From Sanguibacter inulinus (lineage in GTDB: Bacteria > Actinomycetota > Actinomycetes > Actinomycetales > Cellulomonadaceae): a stretch of 35,646 nucleotides of DNA. Shown here one piece after another: positions 16,167 to 23,875 of this stretch; positions within the stretch are counted from its first letter, which is position 1; every line of letters starts with the position of its first letter. The notes under the pieces were generated by a model. It saw only the letters and a list, made by a program, of their open reading frames with translations. It was not told the origin of the DNA and did no database searches. Location: assembly GCF_013415325.1 (NCBI RefSeq), contig NZ_JACBYE010000046.1:1-35646 (forward strand). Direction: 5' to 3'. Both the position numbers and the translations under genes were made by a program.

Positions 16167-18145
16167 TGACCGCTCCGCGCGACACCGTCCGACGCAAGGT
16201 CTCCAGCTTCTCCGACAGGCTCCCGGTGCCCCCGCGCTGGGTCCGGTACACCCTCGTCAGCCTTCTCGCCGTGATCTCCTGCCTCTGGTTCGGGATCACC
16301 ACGGCGTCGACCGAGGCGAGCCTCGGACCCCACAACGCCCGCTACGAGGTCACCACCTCCTCCCTCGTGACCGTCGACCTCGGTCCCCTCGGCACCGTCC
16401 AGCTCGAGTCGCCCTTGCCTCTCATGCTCGGCGTGCGCGTCACGATCGAGGAGATCCCCGCCGACCTCACGGCTGTCGACTCTGCGACGACGCTCAACGC
16501 GCTCGCGGGCGACGTCGACGGGTATCTCCAGTTCTTCTCAGGCCCTGACGCGACCATCTCCTACGTCACCCGCACGCTGCTGACCGACGCCGCCTGGCGG
16601 GCCGCCGGGGCGCTCGCGGCGATCCTCGTGGTGGGTTGCGCGGGGTATCTCGCGCTCGGTGCGACCCGGCGGCGCGAGCTCGGCGAGCCCCTCGCCCGCG
16701 CGTCGGTGGTCGTCGCCGGCGGTGTGGCTGTCGCCCTCGTCGCGACGACGCTCGTGGTCACCGACCGTGCGAGCACAGCGCTCGACAGGGTCGACGCCCA
16801 GGCGTCCCCGGTCTTCGACGGGACGGCTCTCGAGGGGGCGCGCATCACCGGGCGGCTCTCCGGGGTCATCGACACCTACGGCGGCCAGCTGGTCAACGTG
16901 TACAGGTCGAACGAGTCCTTCTACGAGACGGCCGACCGCAACCTCGAGACCGCGTGGGCGGACCGCCAGGCCCTCGACGAGCAGCGCACGTCCCTGCTCT
17001 GGGACAACGGTGTCTCGGGGCGCGCCGAGCTGCTCGCCGGTTCTGCGGGTGACAACGCGGGCGAGGCCGACGCCTCGGTGACACCTTCCGACGGCACGCC
17101 CTCCGACAGCACACCGTCCGACGGCGCGCCCGACGCCGCGTCGGCAGACGTCTCGAGCCCTGCCGAGGGGGACGGGACGGACGAACCCGGCGACGAGCCC
17201 ACGCAGACCCCGTCGACGAGCGACCCTGACGACGTCGTGACGATGCTCATGGTCTCCGACCTGCACTGCAACACCGGGATGAGCCCGCTCATCACCACGG
17301 CTGCGACCCTGTCCGAGGCGTCGGTCATCATCAACGGCGGTGACTCGACCATCAACGGCACGGCGGTCGAGAGGTTCTGCGTCGACTCCTTCATCGGGGC
17401 CGCGCCCGACGGCGTCGACTGGGTCCAGGCCGACGGCAACCACGACAGCTCGATCACCTCCGACCAGGCGCGCTCGGCGGGGGCTACCGTGCTCGACGGC
17501 TCGGTCGTCGACATCGACGGCGTGAGGTTCCTCGGGGACTCCGACCCCAAGGAGACCCGCATCGGACAGGCGTCGACCTCGGTCGCCGGCGAGAGCTACG
17601 AGGAGGCCGGGAACCGTCTGCGCGACGTCGCCTGCTCCGAGGACGACCCGGCCGACATCTTGCTCATCCACACCCCGGGCGTAGGCGAACCTGTCATGGC
17701 CTCGGGATGCGTCCCGATCCAGCTGTCCGGGCACATCCACCACAGGTCCGGTCCGCTCCAGTTCGGCAAGGGCGTGCGGTACGTCAGCTCGACGACGGCT
17801 GGCGCGGCCTCCGGTCAGCCGACCATCGGTCCGCTCAACGGGACCGCGGAGATGACGGTCTTCCGCTTCGACCGTGAGCGTCGCGTCATGCTCGACTACC
17901 AGGTGATCGCCGTCCAGCCCGACCGCTCGGTCCAGGTCGGGGAGCGCATGACCTTCCCGCCGATCCCCGGCGGCGCCTCGGGCGGGTCGGGTGGCACCGC
18001 GGTCGACGGCTCGTCCGACGCGCCCACGGACGCTCCGACCGACGTCTCGACGCTCGCCCCGGGCGACACACCGACTGCCCCGGCTGCCGACCCTGGCACG
18101 GAGACCCCGGAGGAGGCCTCGGGGGAGGTCGACACGACGGGCTGA
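16166..18145 (+). CDS. Membrane-anchored metallophosphoesterase
   Basis: 659-aa protein with a calcineurin-like phosphoesterase domain. Three predicted membrane helices (about 27-46, 142-165, 180-199), then a coiled region, a disordered SDGTPSDSTPSDGAP linker (about 290-355), and the catalytic domain with DLH (365-367), GGDSTING, GNHD (424-427), HTPG and GHIHH (522-526). A Ser/Thr/Pro/Asp-rich tail starts near residue 595. The positive N-terminus is predicted inside, which puts the enzyme outside the membrane. Substrate unknown. Start by TGATG overlap with lsr2. The domain is complete and the motifs intact; the pairing with lsr2 is unexplained. Confidence 0.88.
   Translation: MTAPRDTVRRKVSSFSDRLPVPPRWVRYTLVSLLAVISCLWFGITTASTEASLGPHNARYEVTTSSLVTVDLGPLGTVQLESPLPLMLGVRVTIEEIPADLTAVDSATTLNALAGDVDGYLQFFSGPDATISYVTRTLLTDAAWRAAGALAAILVVGCAGYLALGATRRRELGEPLARASVVVAGGVAVALVATTLVVTDRASTALDRVDAQASPVFDGTALEGARITGRLSGVIDTYGGQLVNVYRSNESFYETADRNLETAWADRQALDEQRTSLLWDNGVSGRAELLAGSAGDNAGEADASVTPSDGTPSDSTPSDGAPDAASADVSSPAEGDGTDEPGDEPTQTPSTSDPDDVVTMLMVSDLHCNTGMSPLITTAATLSEASVIINGGDSTINGTAVERFCVDSFIGAAPDGVDWVQADGNHDSSITSDQARSAGATVLDGSVVDIDGVRFLGDSDPKETRIGQASTSVAGESYEEAGNRLRDVACSEDDPADILLIHTPGVGEPVMASGCVPIQLSGHIHHRSGPLQFGKGVRYVSSTTAGAASGQPTIGPLNGTAEMTVFRFDRERRVMLDYQVIAVQPDRSVQVGERMTFPPIPGGASGGSGGTAVDGSSDAPTDAPTDVSTLAPGDTPTAPAADPGTETPEEASGEVDTTG
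17087..17131 (+). repeat. Three 15-bp tandem units in phosphoesterase linker
   Basis: Three adjacent 15-base units starting TCCGAC (17087, 17102, 17117), each differing at a few bases, encode the SDGTP/SDSTP/SDGAP linker repeats. Confidence 0.75.
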
Positions 18146-18190
18146 CGAGGTCGTCCACAGGGGAGGACTCGACATCCGGGTGCGTGGATG

Positions 18191-18217
18191 AGAAAGTTCG
18201 GTATGCCGAACTTCTCG
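18191..18217. promoter_or_regulatory. Palindromic operator, probable MntR site
   Basis: Core AAGTTCGG-TATG-CCGAACTT (18194-18213), perfect 8-bp arms, extended by GAGA and TCTC flanks with one extra A on the left. It lies just upstream of the manganese importer operon whose DtxR/MntR-family regulator is encoded 2.7 kb downstream. TATGCC at 18202-18207 could be the -10 of the promoter. Binding by MntR is inference from context. Confidence 0.7.
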
Positions 18218-18238
18218 ATCCGCAGACCCGTCGACGTC

Positions 18239-19255
18239 GTGGTGCGCCGTCCAGGCCGTAGACCGGTGGTCGTCGTGGCCGCCACGACGCTCGCCCTGCT
18301 CGTCTCCGCCTGCACGCCGACGGCGTCGGTGCGGGACGAGGCCGGTGACAGGCTGCTCGTCCTGACGACCTTCACGGTGATCGCCGACATCGCCCGCGAG
18401 GTCGGGGGCGACCACGTCCACGTCGAGTCGGTCACCGCGGTCGGGGCAGAGATCCACGGCTACGAACCGACCCCCTCGGACCTGAGGAGGGCCTCGGACG
18501 CGGACCTCGTCCTCGCGAACGGCCTCGGCCTCGAGGCGTGGTTCGACAGGTTCGTCGCCGGCCTCGACGTCCCGACTGTCACGCTGTCGGACGGCATCGA
18601 GGCGCTTCCGGTCGTCGAGTCCGTCGGCGTCGAGGGCGAGGCACCGCCCAGCGACGACCTGGGCGCTCCGAACCCGCACGCGTGGATGTCCCCGGCTGTC
18701 GGTGCCCACTACGCGCACGCCGCAGCCGAGGCCTTCGCCGCGCAGGACCCTGAGCACGCGGAGGCCTACAGGGCGAACGCCGAGCGCTACGCCGGCGAGC
18801 TGCTCGCCGTGGGGGAGACGCTCACCGCGGCGCTCGCCGAGATCCCCGCCGAGTCCCGGGTGCTCGTCACCTGCGAGGGTGCCTTCTCCTACCTGGCCCG
18901 GGACGCGGGACTCGACGAGGTGTACCTGTGGCCCGTGAACTCCGAGGGACAGTCGAGCCCGCGCCGCATGGAGGCCGCGATCTCCACGGTCCGGGACCGT
19001 CAGGTGCCGGCGGTGTTCTGCGAGTCGACGGTCTCCTCGGACTCCCAGGAGCAGGTGGCCCGCGAGTCCGGCTCGACCTTCGCAGGGGTGCTGTACGTCG
19101 ACTCGCTCTCCGAGCCCGACGGGCCCGTCCCTACCTACAAGGACCTGCTCACCCACGACGTCGAGGTCATCATCGCGGGGCTGACCGGCGCGACCGGTGC
19201 TGAGCCCGTGAACAGCAGCGCGGCGCAGCCCGCGACCGCCGGAGCGGGACGATGA
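18239..19255 (+). CDS. Manganese-type ABC transporter substrate-binding lipoprotein
   Basis: 338-aa cluster A-I metal-binding lipoprotein (PsaA/SitA type) that delivers Mn(II), possibly Fe, to the ABC importer. From this GTG the signal peptide is RRPGRRP, a hydrophobic run and lipobox LVSAC with Cys25. Metal ligands by motif are His73 (HGYEPTP), His147 (NPHAW), Glu213 (CEGAFSYL) and Asp288 (YVDSLSE), at nearly the spacing of PsaA. YLWPVNSEGQSSP is also typical of the Mn/Fe group. The frame is open to ATG 18188, but that start lies at the edge of the operator palindrome, so a start at 18239 or 18242 is preferred. No Shine-Dalgarno is visible for any candidate. Overlaps the ATPase gene by 4 nt. 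Confidence 0.9.
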   Translation: MVRRPGRRPVVVVAATTLALLVSACTPTASVRDEAGDRLLVLTTFTVIADIAREVGGDHVHVESVTAVGAEIHGYEPTPSDLRRASDADLVLANGLGLEAWFDRFVAGLDVPTVTLSDGIEALPVVESVGVEGEAPPSDDLGAPNPHAWMSPAVGAHYAHAAAEAFAAQDPEHAEAYRANAERYAGELLAVGETLTAALAEIPAESRVLVTCEGAFSYLARDAGLDEVYLWPVNSEGQSSPRRMEAAISTVRDRQVPAVFCESTVSSDSQEQVARESGSTFAGVLYVDSLSEPDGPVPTYKDLLTHDVEVIIAGLTGATGAEPVNSSAAQPATAGAGR

Positions 19256-20040
19256 GCCGCGCGGACCGCGCGGCGGTCACCTGGTCGACCGCCGCCGACG
19301 CTGTGACTGTCGACGACCTCAGCTACACCTATCCCTCGTCCTCTGGCCGGGGCAGGGCTGCCCGACCCGCCCTCGACAGGGCCTCGCTCACCGTCCGCAC
19401 GGGGTCGATCACCGGGCTGGTCGGGGTCAACGGCGCCGGCAAGTCCACGCTGTTCAAGGCGCTCATGGGGATGATCGAGCCCGACACCGGGCACCTGAGC
19501 ATCCTCGGCCAGGCGCCCCAGGCCGCGCGGCGTGCCGGTCTCGTGGGCTACGTGCCGCAGGCCGAGGCCATCGACGACACCTTCCCGCTGACGGTCCGCG
19601 ACGTCGTCTCGACAGGTCGCTACGGACGGCTCGGGACCACCCGTCGCCTCGGGCGCGGGGACAGGCTCGCCGTCGACGCCGCGCTCGAGCAGGTCAGGCT
19701 CGCCGACCTCGCCGACCGCCAGATCGGACGGCTCTCCGGTGGGCAGCGGCGACGGGTGTTCGTCGCCCGGAGCCTGTGCCAGGAGGCCCAGGTGCTGCTG
19801 CTCGACGAGCCCTTCGCAGGGGTCGATCGCGGCTCCGAGGCCCTCGTGGTCGCGGTCCTGCGTGACCTCGTCGCCCGGGGCGGCGCCGTGCTGCTCTCGA
19901 CCCACGACCTCGTCGCGCTCCCGTCCCTCGCCGACCACGTCGTCCTCGTCCACCACTCGGTCCTGGCCTCCGGCACGCCAGACGCCGTGCTGACCCCTGA
20001 GAACCTGGCCCGCGCCTTCGGCGGAGAGGACCTGCGATGA
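19252..20040 (+). CDS. Metal ABC transporter ATP-binding protein
   Basis: 262-aa cytosolic ATPase of the Mn/Zn importer. Walker A GVNGAGKST (58-66), signature LSGGQRRRVF (from 161), Walker B VLLLDEPFAGVD (about 180-191) and switch His in STHDL. The ATG overlaps the lipoprotein's TGA (ATGA), and its own stop overlaps the permease start the same way, so the three subunits form a coupled operon. Metal choice follows from the binding protein and MntR next door. Confidence 0.95.
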   Translation: MSRADRAAVTWSTAADAVTVDDLSYTYPSSSGRGRAARPALDRASLTVRTGSITGLVGVNGAGKSTLFKALMGMIEPDTGHLSILGQAPQAARRAGLVGYVPQAEAIDDTFPLTVRDVVSTGRYGRLGTTRRLGRGDRLAVDAALEQVRLADLADRQIGRLSGGQRRRVFVARSLCQEAQVLLLDEPFAGVDRGSEALVVAVLRDLVARGGAVLLSTHDLVALPSLADHVVLVHHSVLASGTPDAVLTPENLARAFGGEDLR

Positions 20041-20867
20041 CAGCGCTCACCTGGTTGACCGACCCCTTCACCTACGAGTTCATGCAGCGGTCGCTGCTGG
20101 TCACCGTCGTCGCCAGCATCGTCTGCGCGCTGCTCAGCTGCTGGCTCGTCCTCATCGGCTGGTCCCTGCTCGGTGACGCCGTCTCGCACGCCGTGCTTCC
20201 GGGCGTGGTGCTCTCGTACATCGTCGGCATCCCCTTCGCGGCAGGTGCGCTCGTCTTCGGCTTCGGTGCCGTCGCGCTCATCGGGGCTGTGCGCGACACG
20301 ACGCGGCTCAAAGAAGATGCTGTGATCGGCGTCGTCTTCACGACCCTCTTCGCGATCGGGCTCGTGCTGGTCTCGGTCACCCCGAGCCACATCGACCTGT
20401 CGCACATCCTCTTCGGCAACCTGCTCGGTGTGACCGACGCGGACATCTGGCAGGTGGTCGTCCTCGGTGCGCTCACCACGGCGGTCCTCGTCGTCAAGCG
20501 CCGAGACCTCACGCTGCTCGCCTTCGACCCCGTCCACGCGCACGCTATCGGGCTCTCGCCGCGCAGGCTGCGTGCTCTGCTGCTCGCGGCGCTGGCGATC
20601 ACCGTCGTCGTCGCGCTCCAGGCCGTCGGGGTGATCCTCGTGGTCGCGATGGTCATCACCCCCGGTGCGACGGCCTTCCTCCTCACCGACCGCATCTCGC
20701 GCATGCTGGTGATCGCCCCGGCCGTGGCGGCACTCTGCGCCGTGGCCGGGATGTACGCGAGCTACTACCTCGACGCGTCGAGCGCCGGGATGATCGTGCT
20801 CATGCAGGGGATCGCCTTCGGGGTGGCCTACGCGGCGACCTGGCGGAGCCGTCGCGTGCGCGCCTGA
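20037..20867 (+). CDS. Metal ABC transporter permease (ABC-3 family)
   Basis: 276-aa integral membrane subunit with seven to eight predicted helices. Family features are the N-terminal FMQRSLLVTVVASIVCALLS, the WSLLGDAVSHAVLPG loop and the GVILVVAMVITPGATA segment. Third gene of the importer operon (4-nt overlap with the ATPase). A hairpin begins right after its stop codon. Confidence 0.95.
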   Translation: MTALTWLTDPFTYEFMQRSLLVTVVASIVCALLSCWLVLIGWSLLGDAVSHAVLPGVVLSYIVGIPFAAGALVFGFGAVALIGAVRDTTRLKEDAVIGVVFTTLFAIGLVLVSVTPSHIDLSHILFGNLLGVTDADIWQVVVLGALTTAVLVVKRRDLTLLAFDPVHAHAIGLSPRRLRALLLAALAITVVVALQAVGVILVVAMVITPGATAFLLTDRISRMLVIAPAVAALCAVAGMYASYYLDASSAGMIVLMQGIAFGVAYAATWRSRRVRA

Positions 20868-20886
20868 GCGCGGCAACCAGCCGCGC
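20868..20886 (+). terminator. Hairpin after the metal importer operon
   Basis: GCGCGGC-aacca-GCCGCGC, a perfect 7-bp stem and 5-nt loop starting at the base after the permease stop. No T run. It fits a break between the importer operon and the separately promoted mntR. Confidence 0.6.
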
Positions 20887-20927
20887 ACCCGTGCCGGACA
20901 TCACGCTGGAGGCCGGTCAGGGTGACC

Positions 20928-20933
20928 TACGCT
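20928..20933 (+). promoter_or_regulatory. -10 box TACGCT of leaderless mntR
   Basis: TACGCT followed by 6 nt and then GTG at 20940; the predicted transcription start is at the start codon. No Shine-Dalgarno sits at the usual distance; a GGAGG lies about 30 nt upstream of the start, too far away. Confidence 0.5.
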
Positions 20934-20939
20934 TGACCG

Positions 20940-21632
20940 GTGACAGATGAACTCGAGCTGACCGCTGTGGCCCAGGACTATCTCAAGGTGGTCTGGGGAG
21001 CCCAGGAGTGGTCGGACGAGCCCGTCACCACCAAGCTTCTCGCCGAGCGGATCGGCGTCGGCGCGTCGACAGTCTCGGAGACCGTGCGCCGCCTGACGGC
21101 CCAGGGCCTGCTGGAGCACCCGCGCTACGGGTCGGTCGAGCTGACCGAGCTCGGCCGCAGGCACGCCGTGCAGATCGTCCGCCGGCACAGGCTCATCGAG
21201 ACCTTCCTCGTGTCTGAGCTCGGCTACACCTGGGACGAGGTGCACGACGAGGCCGAGGTCCTCGAGCACGCCGTCTCCGACCTCATGGTCGACAGGATCG
21301 ACCAGCGTCTCGGTCACCCGACCCGGGACCCTCACGGCGACCCGATCCCGGCGCCTGACGGCACGGTCCCGACGCCCCCGGCTGTCACGCTCGCGGCGCT
21401 CCAGGCCGGCACGCAGGCCGTGGTCGCCCGCATCTCCGACGCGGACGCCGAGGTGCTGCGGTACTTCGCGGAGATCGGCTTCGGTCTCGACGTGCAGCTC
21501 ACCGTCGTCGAGCGTCGCGACTTCGCGGGTGTGCTCTGCATCGAGTGGGCCCCGAGCGACGCTCCCGAGAGCACGACGACGGTCGACCTCGGCCTGCGTG
21601 CCGCTGACGCCGTGTGGGTCGTGACGCGGTGA
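20940..21632 (+). CDS. mntR: MntR/DtxR-family manganese-responsive repressor
   Basis: 230-aa metal-dependent regulator. Winged helix about 5-72 (recognition helix GASTVSETVRRLTAQG), dimerisation and metal-binding domain to about 140 (VHDEAEVLEHAVSD then LGHPTRDPHGDPIP), and a C-terminal SH3-like FeoA domain (about 150-230). At the position of the iron-sensing Cys102 of DtxR there is Glu106 here, the MntR-type substitution, beside Glu109 and His110; this favours Mn over Fe. It sits after the importer genes and probably represses them through the palindrome at 18191-18217. The GTG start is predicted leaderless. Overlaps the MFS gene by 4 nt. Confidence 0.92.
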   Translation: MTDELELTAVAQDYLKVVWGAQEWSDEPVTTKLLAERIGVGASTVSETVRRLTAQGLLEHPRYGSVELTELGRRHAVQIVRRHRLIETFLVSELGYTWDEVHDEAEVLEHAVSDLMVDRIDQRLGHPTRDPHGDPIPAPDGTVPTPPAVTLAALQAGTQAVVARISDADAEVLRYFAEIGFGLDVQLTVVERRDFAGVLCIEWAPSDAPESTTTVDLGLRAADAVWVVTR

Positions 21633-22891
21633 CGACCCCCGACCCCTCGGTGTCGCTGGCCAAGGACGCTCCGACGGCAGCAGACCCGCAGACGACCAGC
21701 AGCCCGGCTCGCGGCAGCCGCCCCGGCCTCGCGCTCCTCGCCCTCGCCCTCGGTGGCTTCACCATCGGCACGACCGAGTTCGCGACGATGGGGCTGCTGA
21801 CCAACATCGCCGACGACCTCCAGGCGTCCATCCCGGCCGCCGGGCACACGATCACGGCCTACGCGCTCGGTGTCGTCCTCGGTGCGCCCCTCATCACCGT
21901 GCTGGCCGCCAAGGTCGAGCGCAAGACCCTCGTCGTCTGGCTGATGATCGCCTACGCGATCGGCAACCTCGTCTCGGCTGCGGCCCCGAACCTCGAGCTG
22001 CTGCTCCTCGGACGATTTGTCACCGGGCTGCCGCACGGCGTGTTCTTCGGGACCGGCGCGATCGTCGGCACGGCCGTCGTGGGCCGCGCGCGTCGCGGGC
22101 ACGCCGTCGCGATGATGATGGCCGGTCTGACGGTCGCGAACATCGTCGGGGTGCCGCTGTCCTCGTGGGTGGGGGACCACCTGGGATGGCGGGTCGCCTT
22201 CGTCATCATCGGAGGCCTCGGGCTGGTGACCGTCGTCGGGCTGCTCGCGCTGCTGCCGCGGACCCCGGCCGCCGCCGGCGCGACCCCCCGCACCGAGCTC
22301 GGCGCGCTGCGCAACGGACCGCTGTGGGTGGCCTTCGCGGGCTGCGCGATCGGCTTCGGCGGCATGTTCGCCGTCTACTCCTACGTCAAGCCGACCCTCA
22401 TCGACGTCACCGGTCTGTCGGTCGGCGCAGTCCCGGGCATCCTCGCGCTCTTCGGGATCGGCATGACGCTCGGGGTGCTCATCGGCGGCAGGCTGGTCGA
22501 CAGGGACGTCATGCGGACCGTCTACCTCGGCTACGTGAGCACGGCCCTCGCGCTCGTGGCCTTCGGTCTGGTCGGCGCCTCGCCGGTGCCCGCGGTCGTC
22601 GCGCTCTTCGCGATCGGGGTGACGTCGCAGATCCTCGGGATCGCGCTCCAGGCCCGGCTCATGGATCTCTCGCCGGCTGCCCCGTCGCTCGGCGCAGCGC
22701 TGTGCCACTCCTCGCTCAACGCGGCCAACGCGAACGGCGCCTTCCTCGGTGGGCTGGTCATCGCCGCAGGCTGGGGCTACCTCTCGCTCGCCTGGGCAGG
22801 GGCCGCGCTGACGATCGTCGGGCTCGCGGTCATCGTGCTCTTCGGGCGGCAGAAGATCACCCGGGTCCCGGCCGAGCTCCTCGCGCACTGA
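21629..22891 (+). CDS. MFS transporter, DHA1 family (AraJ-like)
   Basis: 420-aa, twelve-helix major facilitator. After a polar 30-residue N-terminus, helix 1 reads GLALLALALGGFTIGTTEFATMGLL, the signature of the AraJ/NepI/YdhP group of sugar or drug exporters; GRFVTGLPHGVFFGTGA is conserved helix 4. GTG start overlapping the mntR stop (GTGA). Co-transcription with mntR is likely, but nothing in the sequence shows a metal substrate; substrate unknown. Confidence 0.9.
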   Translation: MTTPDPSVSLAKDAPTAADPQTTSSPARGSRPGLALLALALGGFTIGTTEFATMGLLTNIADDLQASIPAAGHTITAYALGVVLGAPLITVLAAKVERKTLVVWLMIAYAIGNLVSAAAPNLELLLLGRFVTGLPHGVFFGTGAIVGTAVVGRARRGHAVAMMMAGLTVANIVGVPLSSWVGDHLGWRVAFVIIGGLGLVTVVGLLALLPRTPAAAGATPRTELGALRNGPLWVAFAGCAIGFGGMFAVYSYVKPTLIDVTGLSVGAVPGILALFGIGMTLGVLIGGRLVDRDVMRTVYLGYVSTALALVAFGLVGASPVPAVVALFAIGVTSQILGIALQARLMDLSPAAPSLGAALCHSSLNAANANGAFLGGLVIAAGWGYLSLAWAGAALTIVGLAVIVLFGRQKITRVPAELLAH

Positions 22892-22896
22892 GACGT

Positions 22897-22923
22897 GCGC
22901 ACCGGCAGCGTGCTGCGGTGCGC
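22897..22923 (+). terminator. Hairpin after mntR-MFS operon
   Basis: GCGCACCG and CGGTGCGC (8-bp perfect outer stem) with an inner CAGC/GCTG extension and one bulged G, starting 5 nt after the MFS stop. No T run. Confidence 0.6.
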
Positions 22924-22980
22924 CGCCGTGCGCGACAGATCGCGTCGTGGCAGTCTCAGGAAACCCCCAGCGTCGCTGGC

Positions 22981-22986
22981 TACGGT
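22981..22986 (+). promoter_or_regulatory. -10 box TACGGT of the VKOR gene
   Basis: TACGGT 36 nt before the GTG at 23023; the predicted leader of about 30 nt includes AGGAG at 23013-23017. Same hexamer as at 8304 and, on the minus strand, 34126. Confidence 0.4.
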
Positions 22987-23022
22987 GAACCGCCCCGTCC
23001 GACCGCTGACCTAGGAGACCGT

Positions 23023-23772
23023 GTGGCTACCAGGAACGAGCACACCGCTCCCGGCTCGTCCGGACGGTCCGGCGCTGCTGGACGCGCGGCCGGCGCGGAC
23101 GCCGACGTCGTCGACCCCGACGCCGACCTCACCGACGACGAGCTGCTCGCCGCCGAGATGGCCCTCCCGCAGACCCGGAGCCGGACCCTCGGCGACCGCC
23201 GCTACGGCTGGGTGCTGCTGGTCTTCGGCCTGATCGGCTTCGCGGCGTCGCTCGCGCTGTCGATCGAGAAGGTGCTCAAGCTCCAGGACCCGGACCACGT
23301 CGCGAGCTGCAGCTTCAACCTCTTCCTCGACTGCTCGGCTGCGATGGGCTCGTGGCAGGGCAGCCTGCTCGGCTTCCCCAACCCGTTCATCGGTGTCGCC
23401 GCCTTCCCCGTCGTCGTGACCTCGGGCGTCGTGCTGCTGGCCGGGGCGCGGCTGCCGGCCTGGTACTGGCGCTCGCTGCTCGGGGGGACCGTCGCGGCCC
23501 TCGGGCTCGTCGTCTTCCTCGTCTACACGTCGGTCGCCGAGCTCGGCAAGCTCTGCCCCTACTGCATGGTCGTGTGGTTCGCGGTGATCCCGCTGTTCTG
23601 GTACTCGCTCGTCTACTCGGTCCAGGAGCGCATGGTCCCGGCGTCGGAAAAGATCCGCAGCGTGATCGTCCGCAACCGCTTCGTGCTGCTCGTCGCGCTG
23701 TACCTGGTCGTCACGGCGTGGGTCGTCATCGCGCTGGCCCCGGCGATCGCGGACCACCTGCGCTACTCCTGA
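23023..23772 (+). CDS. Vitamin K epoxide reductase (VKOR) family protein
   Basis: 249-aa membrane protein that reoxidises a DsbA-like partner using menaquinone, supporting disulfide formation outside the membrane. After an acidic N-terminus (1-55) there are four to five helices, the loop cysteines Cys96 and Cys104 (CSFNLFLDC), the quinone-site CPYC (178-181) and a further C-terminal helix. No fused thioredoxin domain, so a separate DsbA-like protein elsewhere is expected. GTG start with AGGAG 5 nt upstream. The 103-nt gap to leuS holds the leuS promoter and only weak hairpins. Confidence 0.94.
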   Translation: MATRNEHTAPGSSGRSGAAGRAAGADADVVDPDADLTDDELLAAEMALPQTRSRTLGDRRYGWVLLVFGLIGFAASLALSIEKVLKLQDPDHVASCSFNLFLDCSAAMGSWQGSLLGFPNPFIGVAAFPVVVTSGVVLLAGARLPAWYWRSLLGGTVAALGLVVFLVYTSVAELGKLCPYCMVVWFAVIPLFWYSLVYSVQERMVPASEKIRSVIVRNRFVLLVALYLVVTAWVVIALAPAIADHLRYS

Positions 23773-23862
23773 CCGCGGAGGACTCCGGACCGTCCACGCG
23801 CTGCCGGGCGGACGGAGCCCGCTCCCCGACGGACGCGGGTCCGAGGCGTCGGAGCCTGGCGG

Positions 23863-23868
23863 TAAAGT
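23863..23868 (+). promoter_or_regulatory. -10 box TAAAGT of leaderless leuS
   Basis: TAAAGT, 7 nt, then GTG at 23876; no Shine-Dalgarno. No T-box or leucine-rich leader is visible, so regulation by tRNA or attenuation is not supported. Confidence 0.55.
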
Positions 23869-23875
23869 TGTCCGG

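Noticed and set aside
22165-23022. N-terminal extension of VKOR into the MFS gene
   Set aside because: Overlaps the MFS coding frame; GTG 23023 has a good AGGAG and gives the normal VKOR length.
23773-23875. T-box or leucine attenuator for leuS
   Set aside because: The only -10 lies 7 nt before the start codon, leaving no leader; the weak GC hairpins are upstream of it.
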